Below are positions 1 to 9,604 of a stretch of 64,000 nucleotides of DNA, piece by piece. Origin of the DNA: UBA5078 sp051252515 (lineage in GTDB: Bacteria > Pseudomonadota > Gammaproteobacteria > Pseudomonadales > Pseudohongiellaceae). The notes beneath the pieces were generated by a model that made no database searches, was not told where the DNA came from, and saw only the letters and a list, made by a program, of their open reading frames with translations. Numbering within the stretch: the stretch's first letter is position 1; every line of letters starts with the position of its first letter. Made by a program: the position numbers and the translations under genes. The stretch covers positions 682,001-746,000 of the forward strand of contig JBPOFS010000001.1 in assembly GCA_051252515.1 (NCBI GenBank), in the 5' to 3' direction.

Positions 1-566
1 GCTATCAAATGGCGAAAGTGGCGGTATCACAAATCACTGGAGGACAAGCTAAATTCAAAGGTTCCGACATGAGCACCAAGCTTAAATTGCTAGGTGAGGA
101 TGTGGCGAGTATTGGCGACTCTATTTCCCGCACGCCAGGTGCCCGCACTTATTCTTACAGTGATACCGCGGGAGATATCTACAAAAGCTTAGTGGTTTCC
201 GAGGATCGAAGAACCTTGCTCGGCGCAGTGCTTGTCGGTGATGTTAGCGACTACGAAAATTTTCTAAAAATAGCGCTAAATAGAGATGAGCTTCCGGAAG
301 ATCCTCAGGAATTGATTTTGCCCAGTACAAAAAGTGACAGCGCTTTTGTCGATAACTTCGCTGACACGGATACGATTTGCTACTGCAACGATGTATGCAA
401 GCTAGTTATTACAAGTGCAGTAATAGATGGCGCAACTACTTTGGCCGAGATTAAGACCCAGACCTTGGCATCCACTGGCTGCGGCGGCTGTACCGATACG
501 GTGCAACAGTTACTCGATTCAGAATTGCATAAACTTGGCGCGGCAATGATGAAGGAAGTCGGTTAA
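1..566 (+). CDS. nirB: NirB-type nitrite reductase / FAD oxidoreductase, C-terminal part (5' truncated by window)
   Basis: The reading frame is open to the left edge (codons for Tyr-Gln precede the first visible Met), so the gene starts outside the window. The visible part has the motif GSDMSTKLKLLGEDVASIGD, typical of the region after the FAD/NAD(P)H module in NirB/NasB proteins. A BFD-type [2Fe-2S] domain follows with Cys residues in CYCNDVCK and GCGGC. Family members pass electrons from NAD(P)H to a nitrite or nitrate reductase in the cytoplasm. Unlike full-length NirB, the protein stops about 15 residues after the GCGGC motif, so the siroheme/[4Fe-4S] half is absent. I see no continuation in another frame in the following 90 bases. 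It may be a shorter NasB-like electron-transfer subunit or a truncated nirB. Confidence 0.8.
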   Translation, partial: YQMAKVAVSQITGGQAKFKGSDMSTKLKLLGEDVASIGDSISRTPGARTYSYSDTAGDIYKSLVVSEDRRTLLGAVLVGDVSDYENFLKIALNRDELPEDPQELILPSTKSDSAFVDNFADTDTICYCNDVCKLVITSAVIDGATTLAEIKTQTLASTGCGGCTDTVQQLLDSELHKLGAAMMKEVG

Positions 567-662
567 CACTCTCCGATTCCTTCTAAATGTTTTATTACTC
601 AACGTTAGCCTTCGGTGCGCATGACGCCATAACTAACCAGAAATTAACTTGGAGAATTTTCT

Positions 663-1769
663 ATGTACAGGTCATTAAAGAAACGAGCTGCAGTGTCTAC
701 ACTATGTTTGTTGGGGCTGGCCGCTTGTTCTAATGAGGCGGAGGTGACCACAGAGATGGTAGCAGAACCTGAAAAAACCGAACTGGCGGCAAATCTTGAA
801 AAGGCCGAAGGAATGATCGATGCGTTCTATTCGTTCGATGCGAGCCGCTTGGAGTCATTTCTCACTGAGGCAGGTGATTCCGCTGCGGGTCTCCTTGGCT
901 ACCAGGCCTCGGCTGAAGGGGGCAATTACAAGGTACTGGTTCGTCCACCTTGTGCTCTTGAAGAAGAAGGGGGCACGATAGTCTGCCCCGTCACAGTGCA
1001 GGATGATCGAGTGCAGGCTCTTGAGACAGGGTTCGATGTGACGGATACCTTTCACCTGACATTTGAAGATGGCGTTATTGTGAATGTCGATACCAGCTCC
1101 AATGACCAACCCATTTACCGCGATGCATCAGTGTGGGTTCGGGAAAATATGCCTGAGGTGAATGAGGGACCCTGCAAGCGTACCGATGGTGTGCGTGCTA
1201 CACCCCAGGACTGTTCTCGGGCCATGACTGAAGGTTACAGACAGTACAAACTGTACCTAGATGATATTAAGGCACAAGCGGCTACTGATGACGCGTTTAT
1301 TCCGGAAGTATTCGAGCCTTCGGTACTTGTCGGGGGCTGGGGCTTCAAGCTGGTACCGCTTAGTCCGGAAATAGTAGATCTCGATTACGCTGCTTATATG
1401 TCATCGATTGATCATCTACAAAAGACTTTTTCCCGTAGTGGGAACTGGCCCCGTGAAGGCATCACTGATGAAGAGGCTATGCAGGACATGTTGAATGAGC
1501 AAGGCCGTTTCGAACGACGTGAATCTTTCGCCTATGGTGTCCTCACACAGGATGGTGAGCGAGAAATGGGCAGTGTCTACGTCCGGCCTAGCAGCAAACC
1601 GGGATATGACGCCCAAGTGACAATGTGGGTCACGCAGGCCGATTTTGATGCAGGATTTGATGAGCTACTTTTCGAATGGACAGAGATGTGGATAGAGCAG
1701 AGCTGGCCATTTGCGAACGTAGCGTATCCTGGAAGAACAATCGACTGGGCTACTTGGGACGCGCTCTAA
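663..1769 (+). CDS. Lipoprotein of unknown function, paralogue of the protein at 16724
   Basis: A 368-residue protein with a lipoprotein signal (basic start, hydrophobic stretch, lipobox LAAC with Cys22), so probably anchored in the outer or inner membrane on the periplasmic side. GGAG lies about 10 bases before the ATG. Residues about 45-200 closely match the protein at 16724-17329; shared motifs include IDAFYSF, GFDVTDTFHLTF, SSNDQ.IYR and ASVWVRENMPEV, and paired cysteines are also shared. Residues about 210-368 have no counterpart there and are rich in Trp near the end. I do not recognise the family. The N-terminal domain has the look of a small alpha+beta domain (FxDAFYS opening as in NTF2/SnoaL-like folds), but that is a guess. 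It stands apart from the leftward guanidine operon, which ends 11 bases away in convergent orientation. Confidence 0.75.
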   Translation: MYRSLKKRAAVSTLCLLGLAACSNEAEVTTEMVAEPEKTELAANLEKAEGMIDAFYSFDASRLESFLTEAGDSAAGLLGYQASAEGGNYKVLVRPPCALEEEGGTIVCPVTVQDDRVQALETGFDVTDTFHLTFEDGVIVNVDTSSNDQPIYRDASVWVRENMPEVNEGPCKRTDGVRATPQDCSRAMTEGYRQYKLYLDDIKAQAATDDAFIPEVFEPSVLVGGWGFKLVPLSPEIVDLDYAAYMSSIDHLQKTFSRSGNWPREGITDEEAMQDMLNEQGRFERRESFAYGVLTQDGEREMGSVYVRPSSKPGYDAQVTMWVTQADFDAGFDELLFEWTEMWIEQSWPFANVAYPGRTIDWATWDAL

Positions 1770-1779
1770 TTTTTACTGT

Positions 1780-2691
1780 TCAATTTACTGGCCAGATGAC
1801 GAAACTGCCTAGATAGGTTCTTTCTGGTGCCTCAAGCGACATGAGAGTTTCATGCAGCTTGAGGATATCAGAAGGTGCCAAAGGGAGTCGGTGCTCATTT
1901 GGCTGGTAGGTAGTGCCAATAGGATAGTCGACGTTGGCATCCGCCGTCATTTCAATATGTGTTCCCAAAACGTAAGACACTGGTTTTTCCTGTATCCAGG
2001 CGTTCAGCCTAGCAATGCTGGCTCGATAAGCTGACCAATTTCTGACATATAATCTGCCGGGGTAAAGGGTGTCGCCAGTGACAGCAAACTGTGACACCGG
2101 ATCGTAATAAGCTAAGTCGTCATCTGCATGACCCGGGATCGGCAAAAGGCTTATGGTACGCCCCCCTAGTTCAAGCTCAGCTTGCTCCTGTGGCCAGTTT
2201 TCAAAACCGAAGAATGACTGCACCGCATCAGCGCCACTACCGACAACACTCGCATCTTCCCGGCCTGAAAAGGCGCCATCTCCCTTAATATGATCACCAT
2301 GACCATGGGAGTGGGCAACAATAAGGGGCAAGTCGGTGATCTCTCTGATAGCAGCAAGTAAGCTGGTACCACCCTCTTCGGTGGCACCTGTGTCTATCAA
2401 CAGGGACTTTTCAGCACCTATAAAAAGATAGACGAATGGCGCTTCATAATTGGAACACTTATTCTGTCTAAATATTATGGTGTTGCTCTGGTAGCGCACT
2501 TCCTGCCACTGCACATATCCTAGTTCTGCCCGAGCCGTCTCGCAGTCCTGCGCCCCATGGATCCAGCTAAGGCTAGTGAGATCGGTGTCGGCTTGGGCAT
2601 AGCCTCCCTGAAGAAGGAGCAAAGAAATGGCCAGTGAAGAAACCCTGGCCACACTTAAGGACTGAAATTTGTCATTGATAGAGTGCATCAT
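1780..2691 (-). CDS. Exported metallo-beta-lactamase-fold hydrolase
   Basis: A 303-residue protein with an N-terminal signal peptide ending near AQA. The metal-binding motif HSHGHGDH is seen at about residue 128, followed by further metallo-beta-lactamase markers: a GHADDD-type His, an Asp in TGDTLYPGR and a late His in LGTHIEM. These are the zinc ligands of the superfamily, so it is probably an active periplasmic hydrolase; the substrate cannot be read from sequence. It starts 22 bases after the stop of the allophanate hydrolase gene with AAAGGAA before the ATG, so it is probably the last gene of the guanidine operon. That position suggests a link to nitrogen compounds, but the export signal separates it from the cytoplasmic pathway. 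Confidence 0.8.
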   Translation of the reverse strand: MMHSINDKFQSLSVARVSSLAISLLLLQGGYAQADTDLTSLSWIHGAQDCETARAELGYVQWQEVRYQSNTIIFRQNKCSNYEAPFVYLFIGAEKSLLIDTGATEEGGTSLLAAIREITDLPLIVAHSHGHGDHIKGDGAFSGREDASVVGSGADAVQSFFGFENWPQEQAELELGGRTISLLPIPGHADDDLAYYDPVSQFAVTGDTLYPGRLYVRNWSAYRASIARLNAWIQEKPVSYVLGTHIEMTADANVDYPIGTTYQPNEHRLPLAPSDILKLHETLMSLEAPERTYLGSFVIWPVN

Positions 2692-2713
2692 TGATAGTTC
2701 CTTTTGTGCCGTT

Positions 2714-4504
2714 TTATTTTGCCGCTAGATAGGCTCTCCACCCACCAAAATGTGATATGTCTTGCGCACCAGCAATCCCACCTTCTTCACAAATAAAACT
2801 CGGGAGGCATTCACCTGTTTCTAGAGTTACCTTGCCGATTCCAAGTGGCGACGGAATGCCCGCTACAAAACTGCCAAACTCTGCCATCGACATTTGCCAG
2901 ACTTCCACTTCAATGGCGCAGCCGCCTTCTTTTTGCACAAGCGCGGGGCGTTTTCCGTCAGGAAGTGCGAACAAGGCATAGGCTTGGCTTGTACGGGTTT
3001 TCATTTTGAGTGTGGCGCCGCGGTCCTGTAGTTGCCAATTTAGCGGCTGCCCCGATAAATGGGCACCACACACAGCAACCTCAACTGACTCCTCAGGGGC
3101 AGTACGGGCGGATTGTTCTGATTGCGGAGGCAAGGTGTGTGGTGTGGCGCCTAATGGCAGATTGAGTTGCCGCTGTAATGCACCGGCAAAACTCAATAAG
3201 CGAATATCGGTAAAGGCTCGACTAAAAAACGTCACGCCCCAACTGACTTGTGAACTCAATCGTCCAACCGGGACTGCAGTGGCAGCATAGTCGAGCAGGT
3301 TCATAAAATTCGTGTAGGTGCCAAGCTTAGAGTTTAATGCAACTGGTTGTTCTGCTATCTCAGACCTGAGATAGCAAGTGGGAGTTGTTGGCGTCACTAC
3401 AAAGTCAACTTTATCCAGTTCGCGATCGCAGATTCGTTTTAATGCTTGCAGTTTATACTGGGCGTCAAAGGCATCAGTCACCGCAAAGTTTTTCGTTGTC
3501 TCCAAGATGTCCTGAATAACCGGTAACATAACATTGGGACTGACATTCTGTGTTGCCCAAGCACGCTCTGCGACCCAGGGGCCCTCATATAACAGACGCG
3601 CGGCTTTCATGAATGGCTCAAAATCAAGCGTAACGGGTTGGCCACCAAGTGCGTCGAGCTGTGCGCAAGCATGATGAAACAGTTCTTCTGCCCGTGCGTC
3701 ATCAAAATCAAGTTGGTCAGGAATTCCGTAGCTAAAGGCTCTCGGTGTTTTATCACTCCAGTAGGGTGGCGTATTAAACGCGACGTTTTTTCGTGAGTAT
3801 GGGTCGTTGTCATCTGCGAACGTTGCGACGTCCAACACCCGCACGGCGTCTTCTGTGGTTAATGCAAAAATGGACACACAGTCTAAAGACTTACATGCAG
3901 GCACTACTCCGCAGGTACTCAGCAGGCCTTTAGTTGGTTTATGACCGATCAAATTGTTAAAAGCAGCAGGGACTCGCCCTGACCCTGCAGTATCAGTACC
4001 AAGAGCAAAAGAGACTTGACCTAGCGCTGTTGCAATGGCGGACCCCGCACTGCTGCCGCCACTGATATAGTCCGGGTTAAAGACGTTCTTGCCTTCACCA
4101 AAAGGAGAGCGAGTGCCCACAAGGCCAGTAGCAAATTGATCAAGATTGGTTTTGCCCAGTGGTATAGCACCGGCGTCAATCAACAGATCAACAACCGTTG
4201 CCGATTGCTCTGGGATGTAAGTATATGCTTCGCAGCCGGCGCTGGTTGGGACATTTTTAAGGTCGATATTGTCTTTGATCGCAAAAGGGATGCCCCAAAG
4301 TGGAGACTCTTCTATGGGCTTGAGCTTAAGGGCATCCAAATAGACTTGCAGCTCCTCTTCACTTAACAAGTGAATCCATGCATTAAACTGACCTTGGGCC
4401 AGAGCCTGGTTGCGAAGCTTGGCAATTAAGGATTCGGGTGTTTCCCGTCCATTGGCATAAGCGTCGTGCACCTCTGCAATGCGCAAATTTACTATGTCAG
4501 TCAT
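2714..4504 (-). CDS. atzF: Allophanate hydrolase
   Basis: Hydrolyses allophanate to ammonia and CO2, the last step of urea- or guanidine-carboxylation pathways. The 596-residue chain has an N-terminal amidase-signature domain with the triad candidates Lys77 (in FAIKDNID), Ser151 (GGSSAGSA) and nucleophile Ser175 (DTAGSGRVP). The Ser-Ser distance of 24 matches the family. Residues about 440-596 form the extra C-terminal domain characteristic of AtzF. I chose the ATG at 4504 (MTDIVNLR) rather than an upstream TTG, because AAAGAGG sits at the right distance and the start then overlaps the carboxylase stop by 8 bases, a sign of translational coupling. The neighbouring carboxylase supplies its substrate. 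Confidence 0.95.
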   Translation of the reverse strand: MTDIVNLRIAEVHDAYANGRETPESLIAKLRNQALAQGQFNAWIHLLSEEELQVYLDALKLKPIEESPLWGIPFAIKDNIDLKNVPTSAGCEAYTYIPEQSATVVDLLIDAGAIPLGKTNLDQFATGLVGTRSPFGEGKNVFNPDYISGGSSAGSAIATALGQVSFALGTDTAGSGRVPAAFNNLIGHKPTKGLLSTCGVVPACKSLDCVSIFALTTEDAVRVLDVATFADDNDPYSRKNVAFNTPPYWSDKTPRAFSYGIPDQLDFDDARAEELFHHACAQLDALGGQPVTLDFEPFMKAARLLYEGPWVAERAWATQNVSPNVMLPVIQDILETTKNFAVTDAFDAQYKLQALKRICDRELDKVDFVVTPTTPTCYLRSEIAEQPVALNSKLGTYTNFMNLLDYAATAVPVGRLSSQVSWGVTFFSRAFTDIRLLSFAGALQRQLNLPLGATPHTLPPQSEQSARTAPEESVEVAVCGAHLSGQPLNWQLQDRGATLKMKTRTSQAYALFALPDGKRPALVQKEGGCAIEVEVWQMSMAEFGSFVAGIPSPLGIGKVTLETGECLPSFICEEGGIAGAQDISHFGGWRAYLAAK

Positions 4505-7500
4505 CGTTAGCCTCTTTGTTTTGTTCAAGCCATATCAGGCACTGGCCAGCTTGGACGTCATGCCCTTCGCCAACCAAGACTTTGGTTATTTTTCCTGCTT
4601 GTTGAGCATGAATCTCGATTTCCATCTTCATGGACTCTAAGATCATCAGCGTTTGTCCTGCGCTGACACTCTCACCCTCCTCCACCTCAACTTTCCAGAC
4701 ATTGCCAGATACTGAGCTATCTATCGGTAATACCCCTTCTGGGATTTCACTTATATCGGCGTTACTTTCATTCGTTTCTGGGGGAGTGAAGGTAAACTGG
4801 CCGTTATCGCGCCAACGCTGTAACTCTTCCTCGAAAGCCTGTTCTCGCATTTCCATGAATGTCGCTATGCTGTCTTTATTCTCCGTTAGCCCACTTTCGT
4901 ATTGAGATAGTGAAAACTCGGTCTCTTCGATGCGCAGAGCGACCTGGCCTTTGGGGAGGTCGCGCCGGAACGCAGCGAGCTCATCGGCGCTGACTTCGTA
5001 GAAGCGAATCTGATCGAAGAAACGCAGCAACCAAGGCTGCGAGAACTCGGCAGTCTTTCGGTAACGATTCCACATCTGCGAGGTTCTGCCGACAAACTGA
5101 TAGCCTCCCGGACCTTCCATGCCGTACACGCACATGTAGGCACCACCAATCCCGACGGAATTTTCTGCCGTCCAGGTTCGGGCCGGATTGTATTTGGTTG
5201 TCACCAATCGATGTCTAGGGTCAATGGGAGTTGCAACGGGCGCTCCTAGGTAAACATCACCAAGGCCCATAACAAGGTATGAGGCATTGAAGACAATATC
5301 TTTCACATCGTCGATTGAATCTAAGCCATTCATGCGCCGGATAAATTCCAGATTACTCGGGCACCATGGCGCATCAGCGCGCACTGATTGCATGTATTTT
5401 TTTATGGCCAACTTGCAGGCTTCGTCATCCCAGCTCAGAGGGAGATAAACCACGCGGCTGGGGACTGTCAGGTCGCCAGTGGTCAGCGATTGGGCCGTCT
5501 TTTCGATGATATTTAGCAGTTGAGACAATTGGATTTTCTGGCTGTCGTAATGGATTTGCAGAGATCTAATGCCGGGAGTGAGCTCTCTGACACCGGCAAT
5601 ACCAAGTTCTTCGAGTGCCAGCATAAGGGCATGCACGCGAAAGCGGCGCGGAATATCCAGCACCATGGGGCCTACTTCAATAAGCAGAAAATGATCACCC
5701 GCTAGGCGGCACACCAGTTCGTCGTCTTCCCATTGCATACGTTTGACAATGGGAGTACCAAGTTCATCAAGTTTAGGATCGCTGTCAGCGGGAGGAAGCT
5801 CCCTTTGCTCAATGGCTGCAGCTTGCGCAGCTTCTGCAGCCACTGCTGCCGCATAGCTAACAGGAACGAATTTGAGGCTTTGTCCGGCAGAAAGCTGTCC
5901 AATTTTCCATAGGTCTGCAGTGATGACCGTGGCTGGGCACACAAAGCCGCCCAGAGAAGGCCCGTCCGGTCCGAGTATCACTGGCATATCGCCAGTAAAA
6001 TCGACCGTCCCAAAAGCATAGGCGTTGTCATGAATATTGGAAGGGTGCATGCCGGCTTCGCCACCGGAAGGTCTGGCCCATGCAGGCTTAGGACCAATCA
6101 GGCGCACACCCGTTCGGCTTGAGTTGTAATGTACTTTCCATTCACTGGCAAAGAACTCACTAATGTCGGCATCAGTGAAAAAGTCCGGAGCGCCATGTGG
6201 ACCATATATGACACGCAACTCCATTACCTCTGGAATTTTCGGAATCGCAAGTGCAGCAGGAGCAACAGCATCAGGTGAAGAAAGGTGCAGTACATCACCT
6301 GTTCTCAAGGCGCGACCAGCATGCCCGCCAAACTGGCCGAGCGTGAAAGTGGCCTTTGACTCCAGATAAGAGGGAACTTGAATCCCTCCAGCAATGGCAA
6401 GGTATGCTCGAGTACCCTGGCCAAGCACTTTGCCAAAGACCAAGACCTGACCTGCAGAGACGGGTATAGTTTGATAGCGCGCTACCGACAGCCCATCGAG
6501 CGTAGCCTGCATGTCAGCGCCAGTGATCGTAATAACGGTATCGGATTGAAACTGTAACGTAGGCCCGCTCAATGTCATTTCCAGAGCAGCGGCATCGGTC
6601 GGATTATTCAACAGCCTGTTAGCGAGACGAAATGACACTGAGTCCATGGGGCCTGAAGGCGGCACGCCTACATGCCAATAACCCAGACGGCCGGGATAGT
6701 CTTGAATAGTGGTTTGAGTGCCCGCGCTCAGGACACGCAATGAGTGAGACTGTAGCGCATGGGAAGCCAAAGTCTTTGTCAGCAAGTGTCCTTCTCTGGC
6801 CAGATCTGTCGAAAGCACTGAAGCAACATAAGCCAGATTCGTTTCTATACCGTACACTCGCGATTGCTGGAGCACCTCGATCAATTTGATCAATGCGTCC
6901 TCGCGGGTGCTACTGCAAACAATCAACTTGCCTAGCATCGGATCAAACAGGGAGGGGACCTCAATGCCTGATTCCACCCAAGTGTCCACTCGCAAATAGT
7001 CAGCTGTCGGAAAGTACACGTCCGACAGTAAGCCGGCACTGGGTAGAAAGTCCTGTGCAGCATCTTCAGCATACAGACGCACCTGAATCGCGTGACCCGA
7101 GGGGGCCAGGTTCGGCCCAATTGAGTCCAAGGGCTCCATTTCATTGGCCGCCAGCTTGAGCATCCACTCTACCAGGTCAACATTGAAGACTTCTTCGGTG
7201 ACGCCATGCTCAACTTGCAGGCGAGTATTGACCTCCAAAAAATAAAATGATTGCGCATCAATATCGAAAATGAACTCCACGGTGCCAGCGTTTCGATACT
7301 GGACAGACGCCATCAACGTTTCGGCCGTGCGATGCATGGCTTCGCGCAATTCATGAGTTAGATTGGGTGCGGGGCATTCTTCTATAACTTTTTGGTTTCT
7401 GCGCTGAGCGGAGCAATCACGCTCACCGAGGGCGATTGCATTGCCTCTGCCATCGCCAAAAATTTGCACTTCAATATGGCGAGCGTTAACGATATATTTT

Positions 7501-8096
7501 TCGAGAAACACGGTGTCGTTCGAAAAATAATTCGCACTCATGCGTTTCACACTATCCCAAGCACCTTTGAGAGCATTGACGTCCCGACATACCTGCATAC
7601 CGATACCGCCCCCTCCGGCACTGCTTTTCAGCATTACGGGAAAGCCTACTTTTTCGGCCCAAGTGACGGCGCTTTCAATATTCTCAAGTACAGGTGAACC
7701 CGGCAACATGGGCACTTCGGCACTTTGTGCGGCTTCTCGAGCGAGATGCTTGAGGCCAAATACATTCATTTGATCCGGTGTCGGCCCGATAAAAACTAGG
7801 CCATGGGATTCACATTTTTCAACAAATGTTGTGTTTTCGCTGAGAAAGCCATAACCAGGATGTATCGCCTCGGCTTGGTTTTCTTTGGCGATTTGTATGA
7901 TTTTTTCCTGGTTCAGGTAGGTCTCCGCAACAGAGCCTCCACCCAGGCTTATCGAAATATCAGCATGCTGAACATGCAAACTGTCCTGATCTTTTTCGTG
8001 ATAAACAACAACAGATTCGATATTCAGCTTCTTAAGCGTGCGAATAATGCGCGTGGCTATAGCGCCACGATTGGCAACAAGTACTCGTTTGAACAT
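4497..8096 (-). CDS. Biotin-dependent guanidine/urea carboxylase
   Basis: A 1199-residue single-chain carboxylase in the usual order: biotin carboxylase with ATP-grasp domain (residues 1-450, opening FKRVLVANRGAIA, glycine-rich loop SSAGGGGIGMQ), carboxyltransferase halves related to KipA and KipI (about 460-1060), and a C-terminal biotinyl domain with the biotin-accepting Lys at about 1157 in ESMKME. Homologues were named urea carboxylase. Those next to DUF1989 proteins and a guanidine-I riboswitch have been shown to prefer guanidine, making carboxyguanidine from guanidine, bicarbonate and ATP. Both context marks are present here, so guanidine is the favoured substrate by inference. Specificity within the carboxyltransferase site has not been aligned. 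It overlaps the allophanate hydrolase gene by 8 bases. Confidence 0.93.
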   Translation of the reverse strand: MFKRVLVANRGAIATRIIRTLKKLNIESVVVYHEKDQDSLHVQHADISISLGGGSVAETYLNQEKIIQIAKENQAEAIHPGYGFLSENTTFVEKCESHGLVFIGPTPDQMNVFGLKHLAREAAQSAEVPMLPGSPVLENIESAVTWAEKVGFPVMLKSSAGGGGIGMQVCRDVNALKGAWDSVKRMSANYFSNDTVFLEKYIVNARHIEVQIFGDGRGNAIALGERDCSAQRRNQKVIEECPAPNLTHELREAMHRTAETLMASVQYRNAGTVEFIFDIDAQSFYFLEVNTRLQVEHGVTEEVFNVDLVEWMLKLAANEMEPLDSIGPNLAPSGHAIQVRLYAEDAAQDFLPSAGLLSDVYFPTADYLRVDTWVESGIEVPSLFDPMLGKLIVCSSTREDALIKLIEVLQQSRVYGIETNLAYVASVLSTDLAREGHLLTKTLASHALQSHSLRVLSAGTQTTIQDYPGRLGYWHVGVPPSGPMDSVSFRLANRLLNNPTDAAALEMTLSGPTLQFQSDTVITITGADMQATLDGLSVARYQTIPVSAGQVLVFGKVLGQGTRAYLAIAGGIQVPSYLESKATFTLGQFGGHAGRALRTGDVLHLSSPDAVAPAALAIPKIPEVMELRVIYGPHGAPDFFTDADISEFFASEWKVHYNSSRTGVRLIGPKPAWARPSGGEAGMHPSNIHDNAYAFGTVDFTGDMPVILGPDGPSLGGFVCPATVITADLWKIGQLSAGQSLKFVPVSYAAAVAAEAAQAAAIEQRELPPADSDPKLDELGTPIVKRMQWEDDELVCRLAGDHFLLIEVGPMVLDIPRRFRVHALMLALEELGIAGVRELTPGIRSLQIHYDSQKIQLSQLLNIIEKTAQSLTTGDLTVPSRVVYLPLSWDDEACKLAIKKYMQSVRADAPWCPSNLEFIRRMNGLDSIDDVKDIVFNASYLVMGLGDVYLGAPVATPIDPRHRLVTTKYNPARTWTAENSVGIGGAYMCVYGMEGPGGYQFVGRTSQMWNRYRKTAEFSQPWLLRFFDQIRFYEVSADELAAFRRDLPKGQVALRIEETEFSLSQYESGLTENKDSIATFMEMREQAFEEELQRWRDNGQFTFTPPETNESNADISEIPEGVLPIDSSVSGNVWKVEVEEGESVSAGQTLMILESMKMEIEIHAQQAGKITKVLVGEGHDVQAGQCLIWLEQNKEANDD

Positions 8097-8191
8097 GATA
8101 ATTCTCTGTCTGACGTGGGTCGTCCCAGGATTACTGAAAACGCCAACAGGTCGTCCTGCGCGTTATTGAATTTACGGTCTTTATTGATAGC

Positions 8192-8836
8192 CTATGCCGC
8201 TTTCCACACAGCTATTTCAATTGGTGTCGGGTTGTAGGCATTACAAGGATTATTTAATTGCGGGCAATTTGAAATTAGAACGATAGTATCCATTTTCGCT
8301 GTCAGCTCAACATATTTACCCGGTCCTGATACGCCATCGGCAAACTGTAGCTGACCATCCGATGTAACAGGAACATTCATGAAGAAATTTATATTGTGAG
8401 CAATGTCTTCCTTGGTTAAGCCGTATTCTTCATGTTCTGCGATGGCTAGCAACCAGCTGTCGCGGCATGCGTGCATGCAGCGCTTTTCTAGATCGTAGCG
8501 CACCGTGTTTGATTCTGTAGAACAGGCACCGCCCACGGTATCGTGTCGGCCACAAGTGTCGGCCACTATCTCAAGCAAATCCCTGTTAAGGTTGGTTTTT
8601 AAAATAGTGCCTGCAGTGAGATAAAGTGCCGCGCCTTCCCTAATAGTATCGCTGGCACTGTAACTTTCGCTTGGGTCCTGCGCGTTATAAAAAAGTGTGT
8701 CTGCTGCCTGATTGCCTTCCAGATCAATGATGCGAATTGTTTCACCCATTTTGATGATCTGAATGTAGTAATCCCCAGCATTTACCTTCGCGCGCAATTT
8801 CGCGTCAGCTAGGACAAGCTTGCTTTCTTTAATCAT
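8192..8836 (-). CDS. DUF1989 protein, carboxyguanidine deiminase subunit (UAAP-type)
   Basis: A 214-residue DUF1989 protein, historically called urea-amidolyase-associated protein. Two such proteins form the heteromeric carboxyguanidine deiminase CgdAB, which releases ammonia from carboxyguanidine to give allophanate. Visible family marks are DLEGNQAADTLFYN, the metal-site region DTCGRHDTVGGACS and the C-terminal segment SNCPQLNNPCNAYNPTPIE with several Cys. It lies 22 bases behind its paralogue (8859-9587) and 95 bases before the carboxylase gene in the same transcription direction. I cannot tell from sequence alone whether it is the A or B subunit. Confidence 0.88.
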   Translation of the reverse strand: MIKESKLVLADAKLRAKVNAGDYYIQIIKMGETIRIIDLEGNQAADTLFYNAQDPSESYSASDTIREGAALYLTAGTILKTNLNRDLLEIVADTCGRHDTVGGACSTESNTVRYDLEKRCMHACRDSWLLAIAEHEEYGLTKEDIAHNINFFMNVPVTSDGQLQFADGVSGPGKYVELTAKMDTIVLISNCPQLNNPCNAYNPTPIEIAVWKAA

Positions 8837-8858
8837 GGTAATGCCTCAACTAATTCTT

Positions 8859-9587
8859 TCACATACCTAGGTGATACAACGCATTGTTGTGGAGCCCGCG
8901 GCGGTTTTCGTCACAGAGATTCAAACAGTAGTCATCCGGCTGCATGGGACTGGCTTTTCCCAGACAAACCTCAACAGGTTTGTGCGGATAGACAGATGCA
9001 GTATTCATCGGGTGTGGGCAGGTGTGCATGACTACCAGTGTGTCCATTTCAAATCTTAGCGTAATGCTGTCGCCCGCCTGACTTTGCCGGGATAAGCACA
9101 ACTTGCCTTCATCGTCAGCAGAGACTTCTGAAAATAGATTCAGGTTGGACGCCAGATCCTGCTTCTTCATTCGATACTTCGCAAGTTCAACCAAAAAAGC
9201 ATCGAAACCATTTTGCAGCCACGCATTGCTCTGGGTTTGATAGTTTCTCTCCCCCCAGCGGCTTTCAACGTGCTGAGAGTGACAGTTGCCACAGATAGTG
9301 TCGTGCCACCCAAACGTGTCGTGGGTGATGGAAGCGAAAACACGTCCCATATCAGAATATAGACAATGACCTCGTGTCAGCTTGAATGTGTGTTGGCATT
9401 TCAAGGTGTCGGGAGCGTTGTATTTCTCGCTCATGAGGTTTGGGTTATAAAAAAGCATGCCAACGTTTGCGCCGCCTTCTAGGTCCGTCAACGTCATCTC
9501 TATTCCTTTGCGTACAACCAACGACCAATGGGCGCCGGGTGCGATGACGGTTTTATATTCACTGGGAAAAATTTCTTGGTTTTTCAT
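8859..9587 (-). CDS. DUF1989 protein, second carboxyguanidine deiminase subunit (UAAP-type)
   Basis: A 242-residue DUF1989 protein, paralogous to the adjacent 214-residue one. Shared landmarks are DLEGGANVGMLFYN, DTFGWHDTICGNCHSQHV (candidate zinc ligands) and HTCPHPMN near the C-terminus; it has an extra tail of about 25 residues. Together the two are expected to form the CgdAB deiminase acting between the carboxylase and allophanate hydrolase. It follows the ABC ATPase gene by 17 bases, within the single leftward operon. An older reading as a urea-utilisation accessory protein is weaker given the guanidine riboswitch upstream. Confidence 0.88.
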   Translation of the reverse strand: MKNQEIFPSEYKTVIAPGAHWSLVVRKGIEMTLTDLEGGANVGMLFYNPNLMSEKYNAPDTLKCQHTFKLTRGHCLYSDMGRVFASITHDTFGWHDTICGNCHSQHVESRWGERNYQTQSNAWLQNGFDAFLVELAKYRMKKQDLASNLNLFSEVSADDEGKLCLSRQSQAGDSITLRFEMDTLVVMHTCPHPMNTASVYPHKPVEVCLGKASPMQPDDYCLNLCDENRRGLHNNALYHLGM

Positions 9588-9604
9588 CTTTTTCGGATTC
9601 CGGG

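Noticed and set aside
4497..8096. Reading the carboxylase as a plain urea carboxylase of a urea operon
   Set aside because: The upstream guanidine-I riboswitch and paired DUF1989 genes point to guanidine; kept only as an alternative.
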